Below are positions 36,386 to 45,263 of a stretch of 64,000 nucleotides of DNA, in pieces; positions within the stretch are counted from its first letter, which is position 1, and every line of letters starts with the position of its first letter. The notes beneath the pieces were generated by a model that ran no database searches, had not been told where the DNA came from, and was given only the letters and a program-made list of their open reading frames with translations. The DNA lies in assembly GCA_942492125.1 (NCBI GenBank), contig CALODM010000042.1, forward strand, positions 1-64,000. Direction: 5' to 3'. The stretch is from BCD1 sp942492125 (GTDB lineage: Bacteria > Bacteroidota > Bacteroidia > Chitinophagales > Saprospiraceae). The position numbers and the translations under genes are program-made.

Positions 36386-37531
36386 ATGGAGAACATTCAA
36401 ATGGTCGATGTCAAAGGCCAGTACCGAAAAATAAAAACGGAAGTGGATAACGCCGTTTTGGAGGTTATTGAATCCGGGGCTTTCATTAATGGGCCTGCAG
36501 TCAAATCATTCCAGGCAGATCTGGAACAATATCTTGGGGTTAAACATGTAATCCCTTGCGCCAACGGGACGGATGCGCTTCAGATTGCCCTGATGTCTTT
36601 AGGACTGGAACCCGGAGACGAGGTAATTGTACCAGCCTTTACCTATGTAGCAACAGCTGAAGTCATTGCCCTGCTTAGATTGATCCCCAAAATGGTGGAT
36701 GTTGATCCCGAGACTTTTAATGTAACTGCAGAAATCGTTGAAGCAGCCCTAACTTCCAGGACGAGGGCCATTGTGCCGGTTCATTTATTTGGGCAAAGTT
36801 GCGATATGGAACCCATCATGGAGGTTGCCCGCAAACATGACCTCTACGTCGTAGAAGACAATGCTCAGGCCATAGGTGCGGATTACACCTTTGCAGATGG
36901 CTCTGTTAAAAAAACAGGAACCATAGGGCACATCGGTTGTACTTCTTTTTATCCCTCCAAAAACCTGGGAGCTTATGGCGATGGTGGTGCCTTGTGTACG
37001 AACGATGACCAACTCGCTGCTAAATTGAGAATGGTGGCTAATCATGGCCAGGTAAGAAGGTACTACCATGATGAAATCGGGGTCAATTCCCGGCTGGATT
37101 CCATTCAGGCTGCTATATTGGGTATAAAACTCAGGCATCTGGATGGCTATGCGGAGGCTCGTCAGCGGGCAGCAGCTTATTATGATAAAGCATTTAAGGA
37201 TATTTCCGGATTGGAAATTCCTGCAAGACAGGCCAATTCCACCCATGTTTTTCATCAATATACTTTGTTGGTCAAAAACGGAAAGCGGGCGGAATTGCAG
37301 GAGTTCCTGAATGAAAAAGGAGTGCCGAGCATGATTTATTATCCTGTACCTCTGTATGAGCAGGAGGCCTATCGGGGAACGTTTTCAGGAGGCATTGAAT
37401 TCCTTGAGGCTACGGACGAACTATGCAAAGAAGTATTGTCGCTGCCCATTCATACAGAAATGAACGACGAAATCCTCGGTTATATAGCTGAGGCAGTCAA
37501 GTCATATTTTAAACAGGTCAATCTTCTCTAA
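36386..37531 (+). CDS. DegT/DnrJ/EryC1 sugar-nucleotide aminotransferase, WbpE-like
   Basis: 381 residues, PLP-dependent. 'CANGTDALQIALMSLGLEPG' near residue 60, 'PAFTYVATAEVI', 'VVEDNAQAIGA' and the PLP lysine in 'FYPSKNLGAYGDGGAL' at about residue 192. With the WbpD-, WbpA- and WbpB-like neighbours, its likely reaction is amination of the 3-keto-uronic acid nucleotide to the 3-amino sugar using glutamate. The acetyltransferase follows after 8 bp. Family and neighbourhood agree well; the exact substrate is inferred. Confidence 0.92.
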   Translation: MENIQMVDVKGQYRKIKTEVDNAVLEVIESGAFINGPAVKSFQADLEQYLGVKHVIPCANGTDALQIALMSLGLEPGDEVIVPAFTYVATAEVIALLRLIPKMVDVDPETFNVTAEIVEAALTSRTRAIVPVHLFGQSCDMEPIMEVARKHDLYVVEDNAQAIGADYTFADGSVKKTGTIGHIGCTSFYPSKNLGAYGDGGALCTNDDQLAAKLRMVANHGQVRRYYHDEIGVNSRLDSIQAAILGIKLRHLDGYAEARQRAAAYYDKAFKDISGLEIPARQANSTHVFHQYTLLVKNGKRAELQEFLNEKGVPSMIYYPVPLYEQEAYRGTFSGGIEFLEATDELCKEVLSLPIHTEMNDEILGYIAEAVKSYFKQVNLL

Positions 37532-37539
37532 AATTTAAA

Positions 37540-38127
37540 ATGCCTGCAATGGTCGAAAAGAATTACTTTTGCCATCCGTCTTCCATAGTGGATGAAGGAG
37601 CTGAGATCGGAGCCGATACCAGGATATGGCATTTTTGTCATATTATGGCAAATGCGAGCATTGGGAAAGGGTGCAGTCTTGGCCAAAATGTATTTGTAGC
37701 ATCAGAGGTAGTGCTGGGCAACAATGTCAAGGTACAGAATAATGTATCTATTTACTCAGGAGTTACCTGCGGGGATGATGTTTTTCTGGGGCCTTCGATG
37801 GTGTTTACCAATATTGTGAATCCGAGGAGCGCTGTTAACCGTAAGGGAAAATACCAGAAAACAATTGTGGGTAAAGGCGTTACCGTTGGGGCGAATGCTA
37901 CGATTGTTTGCGGGGTAGAGATCGGGCCCTATGCATTCATTGGCGCAGGGGCAGTTGTCACCAAAAACATACCGGCTCATGCATTGGTAATGGGTAATCC
38001 CGCCCGTCAATCCGGTTGGATGAGTGAATATGGGTATAAGCTTGAATTCGATCACAGAGGAATTGCATTTTGTCCGGAAACCGGAGATGAATACCGGTTG
38101 AAGGGAGGAATGGTCGTAAAACTTTAA
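37540..38127 (+). CDS. Left-handed beta-helix N-acetyltransferase, WbpD/WlbB-like
   Basis: 195 residues made of hexapeptide repeats ('IGADTRIWHFCHIMANASIG', 'LGNNVKVQNNVSIYSGVTCG') with the active-site stretch 'GPSMVFTNIVNPRS', then 'VGKGVTVGANATIVCGVEIG' and 'VMGNPARQSGWMSEYG'. 'NVSIYSGV' and 'NPARQ.GWM' are typical of the WbpD group, which uses acetyl-CoA to acetylate the 3-amino group of UDP-2-acetamido-3-amino-uronic acid. It sits between the matching aminotransferase and the 6-dehydrogenase. Active as a trimer in relatives. Confidence 0.92.
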   Translation: MPAMVEKNYFCHPSSIVDEGAEIGADTRIWHFCHIMANASIGKGCSLGQNVFVASEVVLGNNVKVQNNVSIYSGVTCGDDVFLGPSMVFTNIVNPRSAVNRKGKYQKTIVGKGVTVGANATIVCGVEIGPYAFIGAGAVVTKNIPAHALVMGNPARQSGWMSEYGYKLEFDHRGIAFCPETGDEYRLKGGMVVKL

Positions 38128-38133
38128 ATAATC

Positions 38134-39429
38134 ATGTTCCAGAAACTTAAAGAAAAATCCAATAAGATCTCCGTCGTGGGACTGGGTTATGTAGGCTTAC
38201 CCCTGGCTTTGGAATTTGCCAAAAAATTCAGCGTGGTGGGCTTTGATATAAACGAATCGCGGGTTGCGATGATGAAAAGCGGTGTCGATCCTTCCAATGA
38301 ACTGGAGCCGGAAGCTTTTTTTAATAAAGATATCATCTATTCTGCTGATGCTGCTGAACTGAAAAATGCTCATTTTCATGTCATTGCGGTTCCCACTCCG
38401 GTGAATGAACACAATATTCCTGATTTGAATCCTGTTTTCAAGGCTTCTGAAACTGTTGGGAAAGTCCTCAAACCCGGAGATTATGTCATTTACGAGTCCA
38501 CGGTTTATCCCGGATGCACGGAAGAGGATTGTGTGCCCATCCTGGAAAAATTTTCGGGATTAAAAGAAGGCATTGATTTTAAAGTAGGGTATTCACCGGA
38601 ACGTATTAATCCCGGGGACAAGGAACATACCGTTGAAAAAATCCTGAAGATCGTTTCTGGAAGTGATGAAGAAGCCACGGAGGTAATAGCAAAGGTCTAT
38701 GGTGAAGTCATCATTGCCGGAACTTACAAGGCCAGTTCCATTAGGGTTGCTGAAGCCGCCAAAGTCATTGAGAATACCCAGCGGGACATCAATATAGCTT
38801 TTATGAACGAGTTGTCCATTATTTTTGACAAACTCGGCATCGATACAAAAGAAGTGCTTCAGGCAGCAGGAACGAAATGGAACTTTATTAACTTTACACC
38901 GGGTTTGGTCGGAGGTCATTGTATTGGTGTCGATCCTTATTATCTTTTGTACAAGGCTAATCAACTGGGATACAAGCCGCATATGATTACCAGTGGCAGA
39001 AAGCTGAATGATGAGATGCCGGCTTTTCTCGCCAAACGATTGACCCAGATATTGATCCAAAAAGGCAAGAACCCCAGCAATTCCAAAGTATTGGTTATGG
39101 GCATTACTTTTAAGGAAAATGTTTCAGACATTCGCAATTCAAAAGTTGCTGATCTGATAAAGGAAATAAAGGACTTCTCCATTGAGGTGGAAATAATGGA
39201 TCCATACGCTTCCGGACAAGAAGTTGAGGAAGAATACGGCTTACAGTTGACAGAGCAGATTGGGAAAGGTTATGATGCGGTGGTCGTTGCGGTAAATCAC
39301 AAAGAATACCAGGATCTGGATGCGTCTTTCTTTAAGCGAATAATGAAAAAAGACCCCGTTTTGATGGATATAAAAAGCATTTACGACAGATCCTTGATGG
39401 AGGGGGCATTAACATACTGGAGACTTTAA
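38134..39429 (+). CDS. UDP-N-acetylhexosamine 6-dehydrogenase (WbpA/WbpO/TviB-like)
   Basis: 431 residues of the UDP-glucose/GDP-mannose dehydrogenase family. N-terminal NAD domain 'SVVGLGYVGLPLALEFAKKF', 'PTPVNEHNIPDL', 'YESTVYPGCTEE', central 'AEAAKVIENTQRDINIAFMN', the catalytic Cys in 'PGLVGGHCIGVDPYYL' and C-terminal 'MGITFKENVSDIRNSK'. It oxidises C6 of UDP-GlcNAc (or GalNAc) twice to the uronic acid. With the WbpB/E/D-like neighbours, UDP-GlcNAcA is the expected product, the entry step of the diacetamido-uronate pathway. Confidence 0.93.
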   Translation: MFQKLKEKSNKISVVGLGYVGLPLALEFAKKFSVVGFDINESRVAMMKSGVDPSNELEPEAFFNKDIIYSADAAELKNAHFHVIAVPTPVNEHNIPDLNPVFKASETVGKVLKPGDYVIYESTVYPGCTEEDCVPILEKFSGLKEGIDFKVGYSPERINPGDKEHTVEKILKIVSGSDEEATEVIAKVYGEVIIAGTYKASSIRVAEAAKVIENTQRDINIAFMNELSIIFDKLGIDTKEVLQAAGTKWNFINFTPGLVGGHCIGVDPYYLLYKANQLGYKPHMITSGRKLNDEMPAFLAKRLTQILIQKGKNPSNSKVLVMGITFKENVSDIRNSKVADLIKEIKDFSIEVEIMDPYASGQEVEEEYGLQLTEQIGKGYDAVVVAVNHKEYQDLDASFFKRIMKKDPVLMDIKSIYDRSLMEGALTYWRL

Positions 39430-39490
39430 TAATTTTAAAGAATAAACTACCGGCCGGTCCAGGGACAATCTACCCGGTCATTTTTTTGAG

Positions 39491-40045
39491 ATGGCAGCTA
39501 AAAACGTGAAATTTGAGAATCATTTGGATGAGCTTGAAGCTCGTTGGTTTGCCATTTATACACCTTATAAAAGAGAAAAAACAGTAAAGGCGCATTTGGA
39601 AAAACAGGGTATTACCGCCTACTTACCCATTCTACACCTTACCCGTTATTATACGAGAAAATCAAAACAAGTGGCTCTGCCACTTTTTAATTGTTACCTT
39701 TTTGTAAAGATTACCAAAAAGGATTATATCCGTGTACTGGAAACACCTGATGTACTGCGGTTTGTTCGTTTCTCCCGAAATCTTATTTCCATTCCCCAGG
39801 AAGAAATTGATCTGGTCAAAAGAGTAGTGGGAGAGGGGATGGAAATTACTGTTGAGTCTCTGGGACTGAATGCTGGAGACCGGGTGGAAATTATTGGTGG
39901 AAACCTGACCGGAATACAAGGTAAATTGATTAAAAAAGAAGGCAAAGAACGTTTTTTGGTAGAGCTGCATACCCTGGGCATGGGCCTGGAAATGCAGATC
40001 GATCAGCGGCTCTTGCGGAAAACAAGAATAGGAGCCCGGCATTGA
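39491..40045 (+). CDS. UpxY-family NusG-like transcription antiterminator
   Basis: 184 residues. N-terminal NGN domain 'WFAIYTPYKREKTVKAHLEK' to about residue 115 ('LPLFNCYLFVKITKKDYIRV'), C-terminal KOW domain with 'LNAGDRVEIIGGNLTGIQGK'. UpxY proteins are NusG paralogues of Bacteroidota that let RNA polymerase read through long capsule operons; each usually acts on its own locus from the leader. Here it lies fifth in the cluster, between the 6-dehydrogenase and the WbpB-like oxidase, not at the front, which may mean a second transcription start after 39430. The preceding spacer is 61 bp. Confidence 0.92.
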   Translation: MAAKNVKFENHLDELEARWFAIYTPYKREKTVKAHLEKQGITAYLPILHLTRYYTRKSKQVALPLFNCYLFVKITKKDYIRVLETPDVLRFVRFSRNLISIPQEEIDLVKRVVGEGMEITVESLGLNAGDRVEIIGGNLTGIQGKLIKKEGKERFLVELHTLGMGLEMQIDQRLLRKTRIGARH

Positions 40046-40166
40046 TCCGGGATGGTTTATTGAATAGAGATTTTTGTGTTATTCTTTCTTGGAGATTAAG
40101 TCCTTTTGCGACTTATCGAAGGCGAAGCCTTGCACAATATCATAAACGGCAGGAAGAAGTATCCGT

Positions 40167-41132
40167 ATGAAAAATTTTGCGTTAATCGGTGCAGCCGGGT
40201 ATGTCGCTCCCAGACATATGAAGGCGATCAAAGCAACAGGAAACAACCTCCTGGCTGCCTTTGACCCCTTTGATTCTGTTGGCATAATGGATAGTTTTTT
40301 TCCCAATGCTGATTTTTTTACAGAGTTTGAACGTTTTGACCGCCACCTGGAGAAATTGAAAAGAAGCGGAGGCCAGGTGGATTTTGTCAGTGTTTGCTCT
40401 CCCAATTATCTGCATGATGCACACATCCGGTTTGGCCTGAGGCATGGCATGGATGTGATCTGTGAAAAACCGATTGTTCTCAATCCCTGGAATATTGAAC
40501 CCCTGGAAGAAATTGAGGCGGAGACAGGCGGGAAGATCTACAACATTCTCCAATTGAGACTGCACCCGTCCATAATCGCATTAAAGCAGCGGGTCGATAA
40601 TAGCCCAAAAGATAAAATATTCGATTTTGATTTGACCTACCTGACCTCCCGAGGACACTGGTATTATACAAGCTGGAAGGGAGAAGAAAAAAAATCGGGA
40701 GGCATTGCGACCAACATCGGCGTACATTTTTTTGATATGTTGCAATGGGTTTTTGGAAATCAAAAGTCAATGTTGGTGCACCTGCATAGCCATGACCGGG
40801 CAGCCGGTTACCTGGAGTTTGAAAAAGCCCGGGTCCGATGGTTTTTAAGCATCAATTATGACTTGATACCTGAACGGGTCAAAGCGGAAGGCAACCGAAC
40901 ATACCGGTCGATCACTCTGGACGGGGAAGAAATAGAGTTTAGTGAAGGGTTTGCAGATCTGCATACCCGAAGTTATGATGAAATCCTAAACGGAAACGGA
41001 TACCGGATAAAGGAAGCCAGGAAAGCGATTCAAATGGTACATGATATTCGCAATGCCCAGCCTCTCGGACTGAAAGGCGATTACCATCCCCTGGCAAAAT
41101 TGCCTTTGAGTAAACACCCATTTTTACAATAG
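40167..41132 (+). CDS. wbpB: UDP-N-acetyl-2-amino-2-deoxyglucuronate oxidase, WbpB/WlbA-like
   Basis: 321 residues, Gfo/Idh/MocA family. The opening 'FALIGAAGYVAPRHMKAIK' and 'FDPFDSVGIMDSFFPNADFF' followed by 'TEFERFDRHLEKL' are diagnostic of the WbpB/WlbA group, with 'CEKPIVLNPWN' carrying the catalytic Lys. It oxidises C3 of UDP-GlcNAcA to the 3-keto sugar, the substrate of the WbpE-like aminotransferase; in relatives the NADH is recycled with 2-oxoglutarate, giving 2-hydroxyglutarate. That by-product fits the presence of lhgO at the head of the locus. A gap of 121 bp precedes it, with no clear start signal. Confidence 0.93.
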   Translation: MKNFALIGAAGYVAPRHMKAIKATGNNLLAAFDPFDSVGIMDSFFPNADFFTEFERFDRHLEKLKRSGGQVDFVSVCSPNYLHDAHIRFGLRHGMDVICEKPIVLNPWNIEPLEEIEAETGGKIYNILQLRLHPSIIALKQRVDNSPKDKIFDFDLTYLTSRGHWYYTSWKGEEKKSGGIATNIGVHFFDMLQWVFGNQKSMLVHLHSHDRAAGYLEFEKARVRWFLSINYDLIPERVKAEGNRTYRSITLDGEEIEFSEGFADLHTRSYDEILNGNGYRIKEARKAIQMVHDIRNAQPLGLKGDYHPLAKLPLSKHPFLQ

Positions 41133-41145
41133 AAACATTAAAGAC

Positions 41146-42111
41146 TTGACAAAGATATTAATAACAGGCGGAGCTGGTTTTATTGGGTCAAACCTCGTGG
41201 AAAACCTGCTGAACGATGAAAGGGTAAGCCTGGTTCGCGTATTGGACGACCTTTCTACCGGCAGTATCAAAAACCTGGAGCCGTTTCTCGGCCGCAAGGA
41301 CTTTGAATTCATGGAAGGGGATATCCGGGATTACAGCATCTGTCTGAAAGCCTGTGAAGGCATGCATAAGATATCTCATCAGGCCGCCCTCGGGTCCGTT
41401 CCCCGGTCTGTGAAAGACCCGGTGACGACCAATGCAGTGAATATCTCCGGTACATTGAATATTTTTACCGCAGCTAAAGAACAGGGGGCGGAACGAGTTG
41501 TTTTTGCGGCTTCCTCCTCAACTTATGGAGATAGCAAGGCTTTGCCAAAAGTGGAAGCTAATATTGGCAAACCCCTGTCACCCTATGCCGTTACAAAAGT
41601 GGTGAATGAATTGTATGCCGACGTTTTTGCAGGTTTATACGATTTCCATTATATAGGCCTGAGGTACTTCAATATTTTTGGGCCTAAACAGGACCCGAAC
41701 GGTCCTTATGCGGCAGTGATCCCTTTGTTTATGAAAGCAGCCATAAAAGGGAATCAGCCCGTCATCAACGGAGACGGGAGTTTTTCAAGGGATTATACCT
41801 ATATCGATAATGCCGTCCAGGCCAATGTCCTGGCTCTTTTTACAGAAAACCGGGCGGCTTTGAATCAGGTCTACAACATTGCCTGTGGGGAACGAACCAC
41901 GCTCAATGAACTGTGGGAGGATATTCGGGAAATTGTAGGATCCACCCTTGAGGCGCATCATGGTCCTCCAAGACCCGGGGACATCCCACACAGCCTGGCC
42001 GATGTCAGTAAGGCTGAAAAACTGTTGGGGTATTCTCCGGACATTAAGGTGAAAGAAGGGTTAAAGCAAAGTCTTGACTGGTATCAGGCTTTATTTGGAA
42101 AAGAACAATAA
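41146..42111 (+). CDS. NAD-dependent UDP-GlcNAc 4-epimerase-like protein (WbpP/Gne type)
   Basis: 321 residues of the extended short-chain dehydrogenase family. 'ILITGGAGFIGSNLVE' binds NAD, 'AASSSTYGDSKALPKVE' and 'SPYAVTK' supply the Ser/Tyr/Lys catalytic set, and 'YFNIFGPKQDPNGPYAAVIP' is typical of WbpP-type UDP-N-acetylhexosamine 4-epimerases. It would interconvert UDP-GlcNAc and UDP-GalNAc. The start is a TTG at 41146, right for the NAD fold; no ATG precedes it. Directly followed by the export lipoprotein gene. Confidence 0.9.
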   Translation: MTKILITGGAGFIGSNLVENLLNDERVSLVRVLDDLSTGSIKNLEPFLGRKDFEFMEGDIRDYSICLKACEGMHKISHQAALGSVPRSVKDPVTTNAVNISGTLNIFTAAKEQGAERVVFAASSSTYGDSKALPKVEANIGKPLSPYAVTKVVNELYADVFAGLYDFHYIGLRYFNIFGPKQDPNGPYAAVIPLFMKAAIKGNQPVINGDGSFSRDYTYIDNAVQANVLALFTENRAALNQVYNIACGERTTLNELWEDIREIVGSTLEAHHGPPRPGDIPHSLADVSKAEKLLGYSPDIKVKEGLKQSLDWYQALFGKEQ

Positions 42112-42112
42112 T

Positions 42113-42886
42113 ATGCAAATGAGCAAACTATATTTACTTTTGGGATTATTTTTCTTTATCGGGTTTTCTTCCTGTGTTCCCTACGAACGACTGGTTAATT
42201 TTAATGAAGGAAGTGCGTTCGAATCAAAGGATGGAGAAACCTTCAGTGTTCCTGAATTGATCGTCCAGGCAGATGACGTGCTTCAAATTGATGTTCAAAG
42301 CTGGGATTCAGAGGCCGCGGCGCCTTTTAATGTAAGCGCGGAACAAAACTTCCGACAGGGCAATGCCAATTCAGTTTTGGGCTACCTTGTGAAAAACAAT
42401 GGAGAGATCGATTTCCCGGTTTTGGGTTCTGTAAAGGTCGTAGGCCTTACCACCAAGCAAATCAGGGATACCCTCATCCATAAAATTGAGCCTTTTTTAA
42501 CAGATGCGAGTATCAATGTAAGGGTCATTAACTTTAAGATCAGTGTTTTGGGGGAGGTGAAAATCCCCGGGACTATTACGCTTCAGGAAGAACAGGTAAC
42601 CATACTGGAAGCATTGAGCCAGGCAGGTGACCTGACAGCTTACGGTAATCGCCGTAATATATTGATTATCAGAGAAAAAGAAGGGCGACGCTATTATGGG
42701 CGATTAAATCTTCACGATACAGGGGTGTTTAATTCGCCTTATTTTTATTTACAGCAAAATGACGTAGTCTACATTGAGCCTATAGAAGAAAAAGCGGCTA
42801 CCATCAACACCCAGTTTAACAGACTGGCCCCCTGGGCAACGGTTGTAGTGAGTTTTGCCACTCTGATTATATCCATTACCAGATAA
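42113..42886 (+). CDS. wza: Wza-like polysaccharide export lipoprotein
   Basis: About 257 residues from the ATG at 42113. The N-terminus 'LYLLLGLFFFIGFSSCVP' is a lipoprotein signal. The polysaccharide export domain follows ('LIVQADDVLQIDVQSWDSEA', 'NSVLGYLVKNNGEIDFPVLG') and then an SLBB domain ('FKISVLGEVKIPGTITL'). A hydrophobic C-terminal helix ('LAPWATVVVSFATLIISI') would cross a membrane, as Bacteroidota export proteins of this kind often do. It forms the outer-membrane or periplasmic exit channel with the Wzc-like kinase encoded next. Confidence 0.94.
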   Translation: MQMSKLYLLLGLFFFIGFSSCVPYERLVNFNEGSAFESKDGETFSVPELIVQADDVLQIDVQSWDSEAAAPFNVSAEQNFRQGNANSVLGYLVKNNGEIDFPVLGSVKVVGLTTKQIRDTLIHKIEPFLTDASINVRVINFKISVLGEVKIPGTITLQEEQVTILEALSQAGDLTAYGNRRNILIIREKEGRRYYGRLNLHDTGVFNSPYFYLQQNDVVYIEPIEEKAATINTQFNRLAPWATVVVSFATLIISITR

Positions 42887-42921
42887 TAACTTTAGCAACA
42901 TAACGAGTAAAAAAATAATAA

Positions 42922-45240
42922 ATGCCGGGAAAACCAGAATTTTTAGTTGAAGAGGAACGGCCTGTTGATCTGCGGCAGTTTTTCTTCAGATATATTTTTC
43001 AATATTGGTACTGGTACCTGATTGGCCTGGTTTTGGGCATTGCAGGAGCATGGTTGTACCTGCGGTATGCCAAGCCGGTCTATTTGGCCAAGGCCACCAT
43101 ATTGATCAAAGATGAGAGTGCCAATGCTGGTATTTCTCAGGAATCCCTTTTCCAGGGATTGGGGATCTCCCAGAGTCCCAAAAATGTATTAAATGAAATA
43201 CAGATACTCAAGTCCAGAACCCTGATGGAGGAAGTGGTGGAGGAATTAGGCCTCGAGGTCAATTTTATTCATTTGGGGCGGGTTAAGGATTCTGAGGCTT
43301 ACAGTAAATTACCTATCCAGGTAATTCGAAAAGGCGCCCCCAAGGTCTCCGGAAGTGTAATTATCAAACCGATTGACAAACGGCAATTTGAAATGACCGT
43401 GGAGGACAGTACCAGTATAAATGCCTACAATATCCCTGTTATTATTGAAGGAGATACGCTCATTTTTAAACGGAACACCACTTTTAACTTTAATGTGCCG
43501 TTGAGAGTGAATTTCCGGAAAAAGGAGGATGTGGCCGCCGCTTATGCAGCCAAAATAAAAATCGCCGAAGCCCAGGAATGGAGTAGTGTATTGAGTATTT
43601 CCCTGAAAGATGTCGTTCCTGAGCGGGCAAAAGACGTCGTGAACACCCTTGTTAAGGTGTACAACAGTGCTGCACTCGAGGATAAAAATGAAGTGGCGTC
43701 GAACACCCTGAAGTTTATCGAGGACCGTTTATTGCTGATACGGAATGAATTGGAACTGGTAGAGCAGGATGTCGAGGATTACCGGACGACCAACAACCTC
43801 ATTGACGCCGATATGGCGGAAGTTGTCGACTATATTGAGGAACTCAATGACCAGGAAAGCAGGCTTACGGAAATAGAAGTTGAACAAAGTGTACTGGATT
43901 TCATTGAGGAGTATTTTACAACAAGCAAGGGGACTTACCAATTGTTGCCTGCCAACCTGACGGTGGAGGATCCAACCATTACCACCCACATATCTTCTTA
44001 CAATGAAGCCGTTTTAAAAAGGAACAGGCTTTTAAGGTCGGCAGGAGAAGACAACCCTGCTTTAATAGAAATTGAGAGAGAAATAGCCGCTCTGGAAAAT
44101 ATTATTTTTGCAGCCCTTGAACGGTTAAAACAGGGAATAGAAACCTCCCGAAGCAGCGTGGAGAATAAAATTAATTTGAACCGCCGCAAACTCAACACCA
44201 TCCCCCGAAAGCAGCGGGAACTACTTGAAATAACCAGGCAACAACGCATCAAGGAAAATTTGTACGTTTACCTTTTGGAAAAAAGGGAAGAAACGGCCCT
44301 GTCTTTGGCCATAGCTACGGTAAATTCAAGACTTATTGATGCCTCCAGGTTACCCAAGAGTCCGATTGAGCCCAGGATACCGCTGGTTTATGCTGCCGGC
44401 TTCCTTTTTGGTCTCGGTTTGCCGGCTATTTTGTTGTTCCTCAAAGTTCTGCTCAATGATACCATTGAAATGGAAGAGGACATTAAAAATGAGACAACCA
44501 CGCCGATTCTGGGTGGAATCTCCCAAAGTAAAAGTGGTAAAAGCATCGTGGTCAACAGTGCATCGAGGTCCGCTATTGCTGAAATGTTCCGACTGCTCAG
44601 GACCAATTTACACTTCCTGGCTGCCGAAAAGGAGAAAAAATGCATTCTGGTAACCTCGGGATCAGGTGGGGACGGAAAAACTTTTGTTACCCTGAACACC
44701 GCCATGAGTATGGCCATATCCGGTAAAAAGACCATTGCCATCGGTATGGACCTGCGTAAACCTAAATTGTCGACCTACATCGGTCAGGAAAATCTAGGAA
44801 AGGGATTGACCAGTTACCTGGTAGGTGCTGCTTCCAAGGAGGAGATCGTCAATAACACCAAACTCCATGAGAATTTTTATTTCATCAATGCAGGACCAAT
44901 ACCGCCTAACCCGGCAGAGTTATTGATGCAGGACCGGTTGGACGAACTCATCAATTATTTAAAAACAGAGTTTGACATCATTTTCCTGGATACCCCTCCC
45001 GTAGGACTCGTAACCGATGCATTGTTGGTCAACAGATTTGTTGATCTCAGTCTTTTCGTTGTGCGTATCGGTCATACCAAGAAAGGCCTGATGAAAGTAA
45101 TTGATGACATTTACAAACAAAAGAAACTCAGCAACCCGGGTATTGTGATGAACGGACTCAATAAGAAGAGTAATTATGGGTATGGATACGGATATGGGTA
45201 TGGATACGGGTATGGGTATGGGTATTATGAGGAAAATTAG
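42922..45240 (+). CDS. wzc: Wzc-like polysaccharide co-polymerase and tyrosine autokinase
   Basis: 772 residues. Wzz domain with first membrane segment ('YWYWYLIGLVLGIAGAWLYL', about 25-50), a long periplasmic coiled-coil region, second membrane segment ('VYAAGFLFGLGLPAILLFL', about 490-510), and a cytoplasmic BY-kinase domain with Walker A 'SGSGGDGKTFVTLNTAM', Walker A' 'AIGMDLRKPKL' and Walker B 'IIFLDTPPVGLVTDAL'. The C-terminus is a Tyr cluster, here an unusual Tyr-Gly repeat. Phosphorylation cycles of this tail control polymer length and export with Wza. No cognate Wzb phosphatase is found in the window. Confidence 0.95.
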   Translation: MPGKPEFLVEEERPVDLRQFFFRYIFQYWYWYLIGLVLGIAGAWLYLRYAKPVYLAKATILIKDESANAGISQESLFQGLGISQSPKNVLNEIQILKSRTLMEEVVEELGLEVNFIHLGRVKDSEAYSKLPIQVIRKGAPKVSGSVIIKPIDKRQFEMTVEDSTSINAYNIPVIIEGDTLIFKRNTTFNFNVPLRVNFRKKEDVAAAYAAKIKIAEAQEWSSVLSISLKDVVPERAKDVVNTLVKVYNSAALEDKNEVASNTLKFIEDRLLLIRNELELVEQDVEDYRTTNNLIDADMAEVVDYIEELNDQESRLTEIEVEQSVLDFIEEYFTTSKGTYQLLPANLTVEDPTITTHISSYNEAVLKRNRLLRSAGEDNPALIEIEREIAALENIIFAALERLKQGIETSRSSVENKINLNRRKLNTIPRKQRELLEITRQQRIKENLYVYLLEKREETALSLAIATVNSRLIDASRLPKSPIEPRIPLVYAAGFLFGLGLPAILLFLKVLLNDTIEMEEDIKNETTTPILGGISQSKSGKSIVVNSASRSAIAEMFRLLRTNLHFLAAEKEKKCILVTSGSGGDGKTFVTLNTAMSMAISGKKTIAIGMDLRKPKLSTYIGQENLGKGLTSYLVGAASKEEIVNNTKLHENFYFINAGPIPPNPAELLMQDRLDELINYLKTEFDIIFLDTPPVGLVTDALLVNRFVDLSLFVVRIGHTKKGLMKVIDDIYKQKKLSNPGIVMNGLNKKSNYGYGYGYGYGYGYGYGYYEEN
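45175..45228 (+). repeat. Tandem Tyr-Gly codon repeat encoding the Wzc tail
   Basis: Nine tandem six-base units of the TATGGN/TACGGN type, with synonymous third-base changes, encode eight Tyr-Gly pairs and a final Tyr-Tyr just before the stop codon. Ten tyrosines in eighteen residues form the autophosphorylation cluster of the kinase. The repeat could change length by slippage in whole codon pairs. Confidence 0.93.
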
Positions 45241-45263
45241 TCTGAAAAGAATTATATGAACTT

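Noticed and set aside
45175..45228. The hexamer repeat as a non-coding minisatellite
   Set aside because: It is in frame, ends three codons before the stop and encodes the tyrosine cluster expected at the C-terminus of this kinase family.
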